64,000 bases of DNA from Lichenostomus cassidix (Eukaryota; Chordata; Aves; Passeriformes; Meliphagidae). The notes below the pieces were generated by a model. That model was given only the letters and a program-made list of their open reading frames with translations. It searched no databases and was not told where the DNA came from. The stretch covers positions 8,170,426 to 8,234,425 of the forward strand of contig CM039194.1 of NCBI GenBank assembly GCA_008360975.2, written 5' to 3'. The position numbers were made by a program, and so were the translations under genes. How positions within the stretch are numbered: the stretch's first letter is position 1; each line of letters begins with the position of its first letter. Shown here one piece after another: positions 13,861 through 26,797 of this stretch.

Positions 13861-16455
13861 TATTCCAAGCTCTTTAAAGGGCAGAGGCAGGCGGGAGCGG
13901 CGCTCTGCCTTGGGGATGGGATGATGCTCGGCGCGATGCGTGCGGCAGAGAGCCGCTATGGCAGTGGTGCAGAGACCTCAGCGGGATGCATTACATAATT
14001 TCTCTCAAATACTCCTGCTGGTTTACTCCGCCGGTCCATCTCCGGTAAATTTGTCGGGGCACTTTGTCTGTAGTGGGTATGTGAAACAGGGCGGCGCGCT
14101 TGGAGGGGTGTGTGCGTGTTGAGAGCTGTTGGACAGAGGGTGATGCTGGATCCCATTGTTTTGTGGGCAGGCAATGACGGTTCCAAGTGGGTCTGCATTA
14201 GGAAATTCTTGCAAGTCTGAAACAGGAGGATTTCTGTAAGGTATTTAAAGATTCATCTTGAATTGCTCTGCTGTGCCAATTTGAAATCGAGTCCTTTGAA
14301 TCTGTGTGAAGTGTCTTTCCTAAGGAAAGGTAATGTTCAATGTCTGTGCTATTTCCCCCTTTATCTATCAAAGAGCTTCCTTCTAGACTTCCAAGGAGAA
14401 GTACAAAGGGGAAAATGGTTTTAAAAGACAGCATTTTAGCATCATTAGGTAAATGTTCTGAAGGGGAATGTTGATAATGGAAAAGATTGTAATTATCTCT
14501 GTTCGTGTATACTTGCTGATTTTGATTACGAAAAAGGATGTTTCACACTGAGGGAAAAAAAAAGGGAAGCTAAAATTGCTGGCCTGAATTTTGCCTCTGA
14601 AAATATCCTGGTGGCTTTCATTAAAGGCAGTGGCCTTACAGCTGCTTATATCAGCAGCTTGAATCAGCTGCTTTAGAGCTGTAGCAAAACTCATGCAATG
14701 AAATTATGGCCCAGAGGGAATTACATGGGTGAAACAGAAAGGATGACTTGGCTGGGAAGCTGTGGGCAAGTGTTTGTTTCAGTATTTTGGGTCCCAAGGC
14801 CCCAGGGACTGCTCTGAGCCTCATTACTGGTTGCACCACGCTTGTTTATGATGACAGGAGGAGAACAGGACCCACTGGGAACAGGTCTCCTGTGTGAGTT
14901 CCTACCCTCAGACCTCCACATCCACCCTGCGGTATTGAATTCTGTGCTTCACATCTCAGTGTTTCTGCTGCGTCCCAGCTCCTCTCTCATGTGCATCTGG
15001 CTATCCCAAAGTGTGTGTCTGGGGCCTCACTTTATTTTAGTGTGGACATGACTTTAGCCCAAGGTTTCTCTCTGCAGAATAGGTGCCCTCAGAAGACAGA
15101 GGTGCTGCTATTGCCTTTTGCAGTGGCACTGGGATGTAAGCCACCATAGGTCATCTCTGGGACATGGATCCCACCAGAGAGCCAATGGCTCTGCCTGACC
15201 TGGCAGCATGGCACCAGCTCAGCCCTGGAGCAGCAGTTGTTGCTCTCATGTCTGATTTTGGCTTTCTCATCCCATTGGTCACCACTCCATGTTGCAAAAG
15301 AGTCACTGTGGCTTCACTGATTTAGTGAACAAGAGGCTCCTTGGCCATTACAGCCCAGTGGAGCACTCTTCTTTAATTCAAATTAATTTCTGCACCATTA
15401 GAAAAGTTTTAACAAGTTGAGAATGAGTCTATGATGTTCACCTCAGTGAAATAATGGTAGAAGCCAGTGAAAGACAAAGCCAATTATTTCCTACTGTGCA
15501 GTCTTGGATGGTCTGATGAATGCAGAGAGTGGTGTAGTAAACAAAACTAACAACAACATGGATTTGCACATTGCTGGTTTGGTTGAAGTAGTACAAGAAT
15601 CCAGTTTACCCCTTGAATCTCTGGGATTTCCTACCTCTACTCCTCCACTCTTCTCTAGCATGTGGCTGCAACTGTGAGCCTCTTGCCTGCCCTGTCAGTC
15701 CTGCCTTACATGAAAGGAAGGCTTTGCTCTCTTGCCTCCTGGCAGCAGCTGGAGGCCAGGCAGGCACCTGCACCCATGTGTGGAGGCACAACAAGGGAAA
15801 TCTGCCATCACATTGTCCCTTCCCACCAGCACCAGTGCATCTCCAAATATTTCTTAGTGCATATTTGTGAAGGACTGGGAGGTTCATCTGAGGTCACAAC
15901 AGACTTGTGCAGTCCTGATTCTGGCTCTCATGCTGTGACACAGGAGTCCTTGGTGATGCCCTGAAATTCAGGTCTCTGGATAAGACACATTTTCTGCTGT
16001 GCTTTGTGTACAGAGCAGATGCCCAAGGCTGCTCAGCCCAGCCTGTGGAGTGGCAGGTGCTGCACAAGAGGCAAAGCCCATGGTATTTGTTGAGGTATAT
16101 TTAGTTGCTTTTATTCTCCATCCCTCTATACTGCTCCACTTGAACAGTTGCTAGATACTATCAAAGTGGAAGAGTAGATGCATTTGGATTTCCCTGCTCC
16201 CTCAGAGGAAAAGACAGGACATAGCAATTTTTCTCTGCTGCTCTGGACTAATCCAGACATTTATTTGATTCTTGTCTCCACAACAGTACTGTAGATATTA
16301 TTAATGTATTCAAGTAATAAAAAGAGGAGAGAAGCTTTGAAGACAGATGGTAAACTGAATTAATTGAATACCCTCAGAAATAGGAAAGCTGACTTGGGAG
16401 TGAGCCAGGAAAAAAGAAATACAACATTATATCAGTAAGGGTATAATTGCCCTTT

Positions 16456-16463
16456 TGACGTCA
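16456..16463. promoter_or_regulatory. Consensus CRE palindrome TGACGTCA
   Basis: The perfect 8-bp palindrome TGACGTCA, the classic CREB/ATF site, lies in intron 1 about 2.8 kb downstream of exon 1. It contains a CpG retained in AT-rich surroundings. A single 8-mer can arise by chance, so function is unproven. Confidence 0.3.
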
Positions 16464-18763
16464 CCTAACGCTGCAGAGCACCAGAGGGTTTAAACCTTTC
16501 ATTGTGAGTACATTTCTGAAAGCACTTTGGGAGAAATACCAGCATCTTCTTCCTTCATCACAGCACAGTTGCTATCAGCACCTGGATCTCTTGTAGGCAA
16601 GTCTGGGTGAGATGAAAAGAGATGGTGGGTTACGTGACACAGAGAGTTACCTTTTGATGGGTTCACAGGCATCCAGGGCAGCTCTTTTCCCGTGGCCTTG
16701 CTCTTAACTTTGCTCCATTATTTCTTCATACAGACCCAAATAAAAGAATCACCCTCTTTCTGATCAGATATCAACAGGAAAGAAAACCATCTATGAATAC
16801 ATTCTTTTATTTTTAAGTGCTCTGCATACATCCTTTAGGGATGGGTCAATACAAGTAATGAGGTTTTTTCCATCACTGCTATTTCTGTCTCTTGTGCTAC
16901 TGTGCGAAGCCAAAGCCCTGCAGGTCCTTGGCACCAGGGACCCATCTGTCCCTGCTGTTATCCCTGCAGGGCTGCTGGTGCCTGGAGCAGGGACAGCTCG
17001 GAGGAGGGACAGCTCAGAGCTCACTCCTGCAGCTTGCTGGCCTTGTCCCCTCTGGAGAAGGTACAGGTGGTCCAAAACACTTCATCCTCCCACCTATTTT
17101 CTCTCTGAACAGAAGGGCTTACAGAATTTGGGAACACAGATACCCTCTTACCCTGTGAAAGCACTCAAATACAGTGGTGAAAGGTGCATCAGAGAGCACG
17201 TGGCTTGAAATATACCTGCAAAATCCATGAATCTCCAGGGGGGACCCTCATGCTCTTTTCCATGCTCTACTGCATTTTGCTGTGAGTCTTGCTTGGCTCT
17301 CCAGGAGCTTTTTTTCCCAGACATGCTGATTCAGAGTCTTTGCAAGTCCTTTTTGGAGACTTCAAGGAACTGAGCATTGATACCATACAGCATGGTACAG
17401 GTAAATGTTTTGCTGGGCTCGGATTGATTGTACAATGTGCCACCAGGACACACTGGTGACAAGTCATTTACTGTGTCAAATCTTCCTTGCACCATAAATG
17501 TCACAGAGCCTCCAAGGTGACCTGAGGCTGGTGGGAAGGTGGGTGAGGAAGCAGACCAGGGGCTTTGCCTCATTCTGCCTCTTCCTATACTCTGTATATA
17601 GGAAAAATTATAAATATTTTACCATCCTGCTGGAGACTGCACTATGGAAAACATGATAGCTGGTGGTGAGAAAGAGTAAGACACTGAGATGAGTGGGAAT
17701 TTTTAGTCAGGAGAGAGTTTCAAAGCCACAGGAGTAGCTCAGCACCTACTGCCCAGCTCTCTGCTGCAGCCATGCGTCATCACCCTTTACTCACTGCTGG
17801 GGCTTTTACAAGCAGTGATGTAGATAGAGTGTGTAGCAAATACTTTGGGAAAGTGTGGTTGAAAATGCAGCCCCTTCTTGGTGTGGGCTGAGTCCACTGC
17901 AAGGTTTTGGCAAGACCCCATGGTGATTCCCCAACAAACCCCAAATTAGTGCTCACTGTCCCTCTAACTCCTCTGTCAGTCACACAAGGGGTTTTTCTGT
18001 CTTATGTATTGTGTGGGATATTCCACTCTCCTAAACACGGAAAGAATCTAAATCCAACCAACTTGTCCAAGCCATTTTCTTCTGCACCACAGGAAGAAAT
18101 TCTCACTTGTCAAAAAAAAGTGTGTCATTCAGTGGAAATCACCGTTTCTCTAGGAAAGCCCCAGTTCAGGGAGGAAAAGTCTTTTTATTCAGACCCATGT
18201 GCCATGGTGTTGCAAGACTGCAGCTCACATTTCCATTTGCTCAACGAAGCGGCTGTGGTGGTGTAGATACAATCTCAGAGACATCACATGTGAACTGCAG
18301 TGAGGAGTTTCCTCTCAGCACTGCACAGTCACGCTGCAAAATCCGTGCTGGATGAGTTGGTTTCTTTGAGTAACGGGCTCCAAAGGCCCCTGGGAGGTTT
18401 TTAGGTGGCTTTGCTCACTGAGGTCAAGCATGTCACTTGGCCCAGGAGCAGCAATTCCAAATGCTGGGTTATTTGGAAAAACAACAACCCCAGCAAAGGG
18501 TCTTTTGTCTGACATTGCCTGTGGCAGAGGTGGGTGGTTACCTGTGTAAGTCCATCTTCTAGCAGATAAATTCCAAAAGAGCCTTTGCTGCTCTGGCTGC
18601 TGAGGGTTTTGATGATAGCGAGAAGGAGTGGAGCATCAGTCTCACACCTGGGAACTTGGATGCTCTGCCTGAACACCTGAGTTTGTGTTTTGACCACAAA
18701 GGAAGGACAGCCACATCAAAGCTATCAGGCACATCAGTCACTGCAACGTGACTTTCTTCTGTG

Positions 18764-19000
18764 CAAGAGGAATTTTAGGTTAGATATTAGGAAAAATTTC
18801 TTCATGGACGGGGTTGTCAGGCACTGGAACAGGTTGCCCAGGGAAGTATTGGAGTTGCTGGACCCAGAAGTGTTCGAAAAACATGTGGATGTGGTGCATT
18901 GGGATGTGGTTTAATGGTGAGTTTGGCAGTGCTGGATTAACCATTGGACTCGATGATCTTTGAGGGCTTTTCCAACCATAATGACTCTGTGATTCTGTAA
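18764..19000 (+). repeat. CR1 LINE fragment (intron 1)
   Basis: TTAGGTTAGATATTAGGAAA, CAGGCACTGGAACAGGTTGC and GACTCTGTGATTCTGTAAT give a well-preserved sense CR1 3' end, including the terminal repeats. Confidence 0.9.
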
Positions 19001-20489
19001 TTTCTAAGATACAACTTTGGGTTGAGAAACAGAAGTGCTGAGGTGGCAGGGACTTGGTGTGTGGTGCCACGTTAGCTGATCCTTCCACAGAAGTGTGACT
19101 CTCCCTGCTGTAAACACACTTTTATTTGGGAAAGTTCTAGAAACTACAAAATCTTCCAAGTGTCCTCTCAGATTTGCTTATGACTAATCCAGATCCTGCT
19201 TATTTGGATGCCAATATGATGTCTCAGCCAAGCTATTTGTTTTTCCCCCAGTGTTTTCACCCCAGACAATGGCACAGCCTCCTCTCTGGGACTGTTGCCC
19301 ATGTGGCAGATCTCTGCCCCGTCCTGTCCGCTGCTGGGGCTGTGCTCCCTCTTCAGCCTGGCATCCTTTGCCTTTAGAAAGGATGTGTTTTTCCTGCTGC
19401 TGAGAGCACGGGCAGTGCATGGATGGGTGCAGAGGGCACTGCAGCTTGCTCTGGGCTGTTGCTTGAGCTGCTGTCGGACAGAAAACTGTGCACAGCCTTC
19501 CCTTCCTTTCCTGGGCAAGCAACTGTGCTTATTCATGGCTGAGAATCAAAGGGGCTGACATGACCTTTCCTTCTCCCACCAACCATTCAGAAACTGAGGC
19601 TGAGTTGCCCCCGTGCACGAGGTAGAGCAGCTCCTGGGCTGTGCCCACCCATGTGGGTTGGTGATGATGCCCGAGGAGGGACTGGGGATCAGGAATAGCC
19701 TCCTCAGGGAAGGGTCAGAGCCACCCTCCCCTTCACCTCCAGAGCAGCAGGCAACTCCTTTCCAAGGGCTATGTAACCCCTAAAATCAGCTTCAAGGGCC
19801 ATGCTGACACTTCTGTGACCGCTGGGGTGTCCCACTCGCTGCTAGATGGCCCCAGCCGAAAGCCAGAGCAGGGAAAGCACCGAGGTGTTTGCTAAGCTGG
19901 GATTCCTTTTTTTTTTTCCTTTCCAAGGGCAAGTATGAGCTGGTTGGCGGAGGAATCAGCGCTGAGATTGCTAAAATGATTTAATCTACTCTTTTTTTCC
20001 TCTTTGAAAAATTATCTAGAAAAGAGTCAATCATTCTGCTGTTGATTGAAGTGATTTGGAAGCAATCTAAGCACTGAAATTGCAGAAGAGGATGCAGACT
20101 TAACGTCTTTTCTGCAGAGAACAGTATTTAGCTATAAGAAGTGGAGAGAATATTGTTTAGAGCTTGTTTTAAGATTTGCTGCAATGATGGAGAAAAAAAA
20201 GACAAATATATTAGAATCCCTTTTGAACTGTTAAATGTGCTTTGTTTAGTATCTCAAATACAGCTCAGTTTTAGATAAAACCTTTCTCCATTACTCCAGG
20301 GGATCTCCTTCAGAATTATCTTTTTTCAGCCAAATGTTCAGATAACTCCTTGGAGCTGAGAGCAGCCTGTGGGCACCAGCCTGTGAGCACCAGCTTGTGA
20401 AAGGTCACCCAAGCTGTGTCAGTGTCCTGATGTCCCCTGAACCTTTGCTCCCCGTGGGTCTCCCTTGCACACCCCACTCTTGCTGCTAC

Positions 20490-20640
20490 AGGGCAGGGAT
20501 ACCTTCCACTATCCCAGGCTGCTCCAAGCCCTGTCCAACCTGGCCCTAAACATTTCCAGGGATGCAGGGGCAGCCACAGCTTCTCTGAGCAACCTGTGCC
20601 AGGGCCTCCCCACCCTCACGGGGACTCAGGGTTTTGAGGT
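20490..20640 (-). repeat. CR1 LINE fragment (intron 1)
   Basis: CTATCCCAGGCTGCTCCAAG, CCTAAACATTTCCAGGGATG and CTTCTCTGAGCAACCTGTGC read as antisense CR1; the terminal repeat end is missing. Confidence 0.82.
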
Positions 20641-22420
20641 GCCGGGGGAAGGCATCCCCAGTGACCTCCTCCCTCTGTCTCTTTGGAATACCCGCGTCCT
20701 GGTTTTATTCTGCCTGAAAAGGGTCTTTTTGTGCCGCCTCCTCCGGCCCGAATCTCCCGCAGCTGAGAGGCTGCTGAGGGTGGTGTGATGCTCTGACCTG
20801 CCAACAACAATTCAGGGCTGTGTTTCCTTTCGGAAAAGGCATTTGCATATCCTCTATTCACTTTATTTGGTTAAATACATTTGAAAAGGCAAAAGCTCTG
20901 GGTCATTGAGACCGAAGAATGGGCTGTCTGGGGGCCTCCCCCACCTTAACCCTTTGGAACCTTGCTCCAGCCTCTTGGAGAATTAAAATACACGGAAAAG
21001 CGGATTTTAAGGCTGTTTTTGCAGCAGGGAAGGCAAAGAGGCTGAAGATCGGGAAAGCCCTGACAGAAGTCAGCTAAAATGTGCCATATACCTTTGAACT
21101 GAAAATTAGCTTATGTGCAGCCACAGACAGACTTGCAGAGAGTTTGCAAAATTTAGCATGGACAGAAATGTCTTCAGGGTGACTTGAAAGTACTTGTGAA
21201 AACAGGAGAGCAAAAGCAAGTTACAGCACTGTCAGGCACAGAAAGGTGCAGAGTGCTGCAGGGTGTGGGATCAGCAAAGGGAACTGCCTAGAAACAAAAA
21301 TACAAATAACTTAATTGCTGCTTTAGTTAACAAAATAAATAAAGAACACTGAACAACAAAGATCCTGAAACATAAACCGTGTGTTTTAAAACATTCAAAC
21401 AATGTAACCGCTTGTTATTACTGTCAGGAGAAAAAAAAAGCTTTCAGCAAAGTATTTCATTTGGAATATTTAAGGACATCTCAAATCACAGCCCAACCAC
21501 AGATTTCTCAAACACCCTCCATGGGGTGATGCCAAACCCCCCTTCTCCCTCATTTTCCAGCACAGTGCCAGGCCCTTGCTGCCAGGGGAGCTGGAGCTGG
21601 GTGTGGGACAAGGCTAGGGGCTCTGGCTGGTGGGTGTCAGCCCTGCTGACATGCCAGGGTGCAGCAGGGACCCCCTTGGACGGGGCCGGGACATGGACCC
21701 CACACCTCACTGTGTGCTGCACCCACCACGCTCAGCTGCAGTGTGGAGACTGTGCTTCTGGATGCCTGTAAAGTGTTTGGAGGGTGACAGCTGGGAAGAG
21801 ATGCATAAGCAATAAATTCATCATCCTGGGTTTATTTTTGTTCCCTTGCCATCCACTGGAATCCCTGCGGTGTAAGGAAATTGAGGGCTAGAGGGAGAGG
21901 AGACAGAAACGCTTGCCCAGTAACATAATATTAATGTTCCTAATTGTTGAATTAATCCTCTGTTCATGCTGTATGCTTCCTTCCTGCTGCTCTTTTGGAA
22001 GTGGTCAAAAATATAGGCTGTATAATCATAAAAGCATAATATCTGACCAAAATATACAGAAAAGAAAAAGAGACCACTAAAAAGAAACACAAGGCAGTAA
22101 AGTTCCCCTTTCTTACACATTATTCAAATTAGTGGCTGGTTTTTATTTATGCTTGAGGCATGACTTTCCATGGATGGACCTTAAGGAATGTAGAGATACT
22201 GTTGGCAGATTTCTCTTCTGTAACTGAAGCTATTGCTCTGGTTTATGGGAATGTCCTGAAAGCCATAGCAGCAGCTGGGGGTTTTGTGAGTTATCCACAG
22301 AATTTTGAAGGGCTGTGTGGGACTCTTGCACAGAGCAGTGAAAGCACAGCAGGCCATCTGGACTCTGTGTGGTTTCCTGGTGGTAAAGCCTCATTTGGCT
22401 GCTCCGATGACTGTACACAG

Positions 22421-22712
22421 AGTCAAAGAATAGTTTGGGTTGGAAGGGACCTTTAAAGTCCATCTTGTTCAACCCTCCCAACAATGAGCAGAGACATCTT
22501 CAGCTAGACCAGGTTGTTCCAAGCCCTGTCCAACCTCACCTCAATGTTTTCAGGGATGAGAGATCCGCAGCTGCTCTGGGCAGCCCGTGTGAGGTGGCGT
22601 CTCACCACCTTCATTATAAAAAAAATCATTCATTATGTCTAGTCTGAATTGACCATTTTTAGTTTAAAACCATTACACCATGTTCTATCCTGTACCCTCC
22701 TAGCTACAAGCA
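22421..22712 (-). repeat. CR1 LINE fragment (intron 1)
   Basis: AGAATAGTTTGGGTTGGAAG, CCTCAATGTTTTCAGGGATG and TAGTTTAAAACCATTACACC identify an antisense CR1 3' region about 290 bp long. Confidence 0.87.
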
Positions 22713-24849
22713 GCAAGGTTCAAAATTCAATCTTAATCTGTGTTTCTCATTAATTTTGATGAAGTGTAAAGCATAGAGAGATTCCATAGGTTACTCTTCC
22801 ATAGGATCTTTCTAAACTTTGTAATTGGCTGGGAGCATTAAAAGAACAGTGATTTACTGATATTTCTTTTTTTTTTTTTCCTGGATGGGTCAGGTCTCAG
22901 CCAAATCTCACAGAAGTCCTTTAAAGTCTTTCCATTGATTTTACTGGTATTTGGGTCTCACTGGACTTTAGACTGGGCACAAAAGGTGAAACATAATTTC
23001 CTCTGTACTAGTATAAGCAACCCTGCTACTTAATGCTCTAAGGTGAGGGGCAGTTTGCAGCAGACTTCTACAGAAGCAGAAGTCACCCATGTCCTGGTTT
23101 GAAGCTCACAGCATTTTGTGGCTTCTCTTGCCTTGGTGGGGTGCTGGGTGCTCAGCATCTCTGTGCTCAGCCCCACCAGCCCTCAGCTTTCTGTTCTGCA
23201 GGGCACAGCTCATACATCCGCAGGAGGCTCTGAAAACAGACTTGAACTGTTCTCTGTGCTCCCATGCCAAAGGATCTCAGAGCAAATCCCTGTTTATGGA
23301 GAACTATGTGCTTTCTCTTGGCTGTGAGTCCAAAAAACAAGGCTGCCTTCCCATCAAGCCCTGTGCCCATTACTCTGCCCTGCAAATTACCTGGTAGAAA
23401 ATCCTGGGGCAGGGGGGAAGCTTTTATTCAGTGTATTACTTAGAATATGCTTACATCTTTTTTCCCTTAAGCTAAGCAGCTCACATCCAGCTTCCTCCCT
23501 TTGTTCTCCCTCAAATATCTCCAATGGTTGTTTCAGGGAGTGAGTCCATATGCTATATGTATGTGCAATGAAAGCAGGAGGAGAAAGGGAATTACTGCTC
23601 TGGGTGAGGTTTACAGAGGAAGTAAAAGGGTCAGAGGCTGTCCTTAAACACATTTTACTGAATTCTACCACCTATGCTGAGGGTGTATTGCCCATGATGT
23701 GCTTCGTGGTTCTAGGCAAAACCAGCCCTTACCAGCAGGAGCTTGAAAGAAGAGCTCCATGGGACAGTACCTTGTTTTTAACCCAGTATTTATCTGAAAT
23801 CAGTATTCCCACATCCCCTTTAGAGCATTTCGTCACAAACACAAATGTGCTGAGTCTGTGGGCTACTGACACTGAAGGCCCAGGCAGCCCAGGGCTGTTC
23901 ACACACCTGAAATATTTTCCTGACTACAAAGTTTCTGTCAAGCTGTGGCTCATAAGGAACAAAGGGGCAGGAATCTGAGCTGGTGAATATTGCTGAGGTC
24001 CCATTAAGCCAGCACTGTGATGCTGATTTGCACCTGCAGACCATTCAGTGTAGTACTCCCTGCCCTACCCTGGCAATTTGATGAATTAAGCCTGATTGCA
24101 GAACACCCCCCATGCGAGCTAAAGGAGTGATATTTGACAAGCTTGCCTGAAATCTCATTAAATGTTCTCTTCATTCATGAGTGTTAAGTGTTCTTTGAGA
24201 ATTCTCCATTATGCACTCCAATATCACAAGTACAATTTAGGACAGGTCAGGCAGAAACTTTATTAACTATCGTAATAGTGAGTGCTCAGAAAGCCTCTCC
24301 CGTTCTGCTCCCTTTTCTGCCAAGCGACTGTGGAGATCCAGCCAGGAAAAAAAGGAGTTGAGAAAAACAATAATTTCAGTGTTAATAAAGCCAGATATCC
24401 AGCCTCTGGAAGGATGGACCCCTTAAGTGCCTTCCTAACAGCCAGAGTTCTAAGCAGGAATCAAACAGTAAATAATGAACAGTAAATAACGTAATGATAT
24501 GGAGCAAGGGCTCGTGGGGCCCCGGGGTGGCACACCCATGTTATCTTTGCTCAGGAGTGGGGGAGTTGGAAGCCACCAGACACTGTTGGCTTTCAGTTGA
24601 AAGGAATGTTCTTGTAGTTAAGAGAGTATCTCAGCCAGATCTCTCAAATGTAAATATTAAGAATTTACCATAACAAATGAATTTCGAAGTTTTGGTCTTG
24701 CTATTTTCAGTGTAAATTAACAAAACCTGGTTTGGGCTGAAATACCACAGTATTGGGTTTTTTCTTTTAATATATATCGCAGTATAAGGATGACGTTGGT
24801 AACGGTTACTATTTTATTGATTCAGGTGATTTGTATTTGTTCTAGTCAA

Positions 24850-25141
24850 TCAATACAGAATGGTTTGGGTGGGAAGAGACCTTTAAGCTCATCCAGTTCC
24901 AATCTCTCTGCCTTGGGCAGGGACACCTTACACTATCCCAGGTTGCTCCAAGCCCTGTCCAGCCTGGCCTTGGACACTTCCAGGGATGGGGCAGCCACAG
25001 CTTCTCAGGACAGCCTGTTCCAGCGTCTCACCACCCTCACAAAGAATAATTTCTCCGCAATGTCTAATCTAACCGTGCTCTCTGTCGCTGTGAAGCCATT
25101 CCCCCTTGTCCTTGTCACCTGCCCATGTAAAGGTCTGCCCA
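24850..25141 (-). repeat. CR1 LINE fragment (intron 1)
   Basis: AGAATGGTTTGGGTGGGAAG, TTGGACACTTCCAGGGATGG and AATAATTTCTCCGCAATGTC give an antisense CR1 3' region ending about 300 bp before the second CpG island. Confidence 0.87.
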
Positions 25142-25439
25142 TATCCGACTTACAAAGTTTCTAATTCAGCAGACCAGAACTGGCGGCACAGACTTTCCCA
25201 ATGTCAGAAACTTTCTTTTATGATGACTTTTCCCAACAGGAAAAAAAAAGCCGTTTCTAATTTTAAACTGCGCATTTGCAGGAAGGCTTTGCAGTTTTAC
25301 ACCCAAAAGCCTTGCTTCGAGCCTGTAAATCCTCCAGCACGACAGAGATGTGCGACAATACTGCAATATTCAGGAGCGGAGGGGGTGGGTTTTTCCTCTC
25401 TGGAAGGCGGCTCCCAGCGCCGGGACGTGGAGCCTGAAG

Positions 25440-25930
25440 GGTTACAGCGAGCATCGCTGCTGCTGCTGCTGCGCTAATACAGCCTAAGCCGATATTAGCC
25501 AAGCTTAACTTCTTTCAGCCGTTTGCAGATGGGAGGGGGCGGGACGGCCTGCAGTCAGCAGTTCTGCGCGGGGACCGGCAGGGCACAGCCCCGGCCATGA
25601 GCTGACCGGGCACCGGAGGCACCGGGGGGACCGGCGGATGGTGAGTCCCGCCGGGATTTTCGTTGTTATTCTCGAAATGCGTGCGAGGAGCGCGGGGGGA
25701 TCCGAGCGGGTCCCAGGAGCTGCGCCCTGCCAGGGCTCGGCTGGCTCTGGGAGGAGCCGGGGGGCTCCAGGCGGGACCTCCATGCCAGGAGGCTCCGGGC
25801 GCATCCTGGAGCCGCAGGCTCCAGCGCAGCCGGGCTCCGGGATGCCGAGCAAAGCCAAGCCGCAAAAAGCAGCGCTGCAGCAGAAGCGCTGTGCAGAGGG
25901 AGCGCGGTGCTGCTGGGGGTGGGTGAGCTT
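25440..25930 (+). promoter_or_regulatory. ACSL6: Second CpG island, probable internal ACSL6 promoter
   Basis: A second CpG-dense block lies inside intron 1. It includes a perfect GC box (GGGGGCGGG, 25,535-25,543) and a short (CTG)n tract at about 25,456-25,472. It precedes a donor-like site GATGGTGAGT at 25,641. Mammalian ACSL6 is known to use alternative first exons that yield a protein starting at the Met within exon 2, and this island is the natural candidate here. It could instead belong to an antisense or non-coding transcript. Confidence 0.6.
25560..25640 (+). other. ACSL6: Candidate alternative untranslated first exon of ACSL6
   Basis: The segment ends at a strong donor (GTGAGT at 25,641). 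Spliced to exon 2 at 39,128 it would give a transcript whose first in-frame long start is Met26 (ATG at 39,154-39,156, A at -3). The exon carries an ATG followed after one codon by a stop (25,597-25,605), and a second ATG at 25,638-25,640 that touches the donor and would read out of frame into exon 2. The 5' boundary given is a guess. No transcript evidence is available here. Confidence 0.45.
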
Positions 25931-26282
25931 GTTCTGCGGGGCTGAGGGACGGGGGGCACTGGCACGTGGTTTGGCCGTTTCCTGTTGTTTCGGCTGTTTC
26001 TCACAGACTTAGAGGGGGAAAGCTCCCGCCCGGCCCCGGCTGGAGCTCTCAGGTTCTGCGTAGGCAGAGGGGCGCGGGGTCACCCCTGATGAGGACAGCT
26101 CTGCCTGCACCCAGCCACGCGTGGGGACAAGGTCAGTGGGATGCAGAGACGGAGCCTGGCGTCTGGAGCTTCCCTGAAGGGCTCTGCTCCTTTAAGTTCA
26201 TTGCTCCAAACTCCGACCCCACGTATCGGGGCTTGTTTCCCTCAGCAGGAGCTCTGCAGAGTGTGGCACACTCGTTTAGTTG

Positions 26283-26797
26283 TGGTTAACCTTGAATCCT
26301 GTTTCGAGTTTTGGGCTCCTCACTCCAAGAAAGACATTGAGGTGCTGAAGTGTGTTCAGAGAAGGGCAGCAGAGGTGGGAAACGGTCTGGAGCCTGAGTC
26401 TAACGAGGAGTGACTGTGGGAGCCTGGGGGAGCTCAGCCCGGAGAAAAGGAGACTCAGAAGGGACCTTATCACTCAACAAAGGAGGCTGAAGCTAGGTGG
26501 GGAGGTTGGTCTCCTCCCAAGAAGCAAATGGAGGAGGAAGCTGAAGTGGCCTCAAGGTGTGCCAGGGGAAGTTTAGGTTGGATATTAAGAACAATTTCTT
26601 CACTAGAAGAATTATTCAGCTCTGGAAGAGGCTGTCCAGGTCAATGGTCGAGTCACTATCCCTGGAAGGATTTAACAAACATGTGGACATGGCACCTGGG
26701 GACATGGTTTAGTGGCGAGTCTAGTGGTGCAGGGGGAATGGTTAGACTCGATAATTTTAGCGGGCTTTTCTAACCTAAATGATTCTGGGATTCTGTG
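26283..26797 (+). repeat. CR1 LINE fragment, about 515 bp (intron 1)
   Basis: One of the two longest CR1 pieces here. It runs from TTTTGGGCTCCTCACTCCAA through AGAGAAGGGCAGCAGAGGTG and GGTTGGATATTAAGAACAAT to the terminal GATTCTGGGATTCTGTG, in sense orientation. The upstream part belongs to the 3' end of the old ORF2/UTR and is full of stops. Confidence 0.9.

Noticed and set aside
13428..13868. Long overlapping minus-strand frames rich in Pro, Arg and Ala
   Set aside because: They lie in the CpG island, where stop codons are rare in every frame; several frames are open at once, as expected from composition.
18690..18914. Open frame with RLDIRKNFFMDGVVRHW-like sequence
   Set aside because: This is translated CR1 3' sequence, common throughout bird genomes, not a gene.
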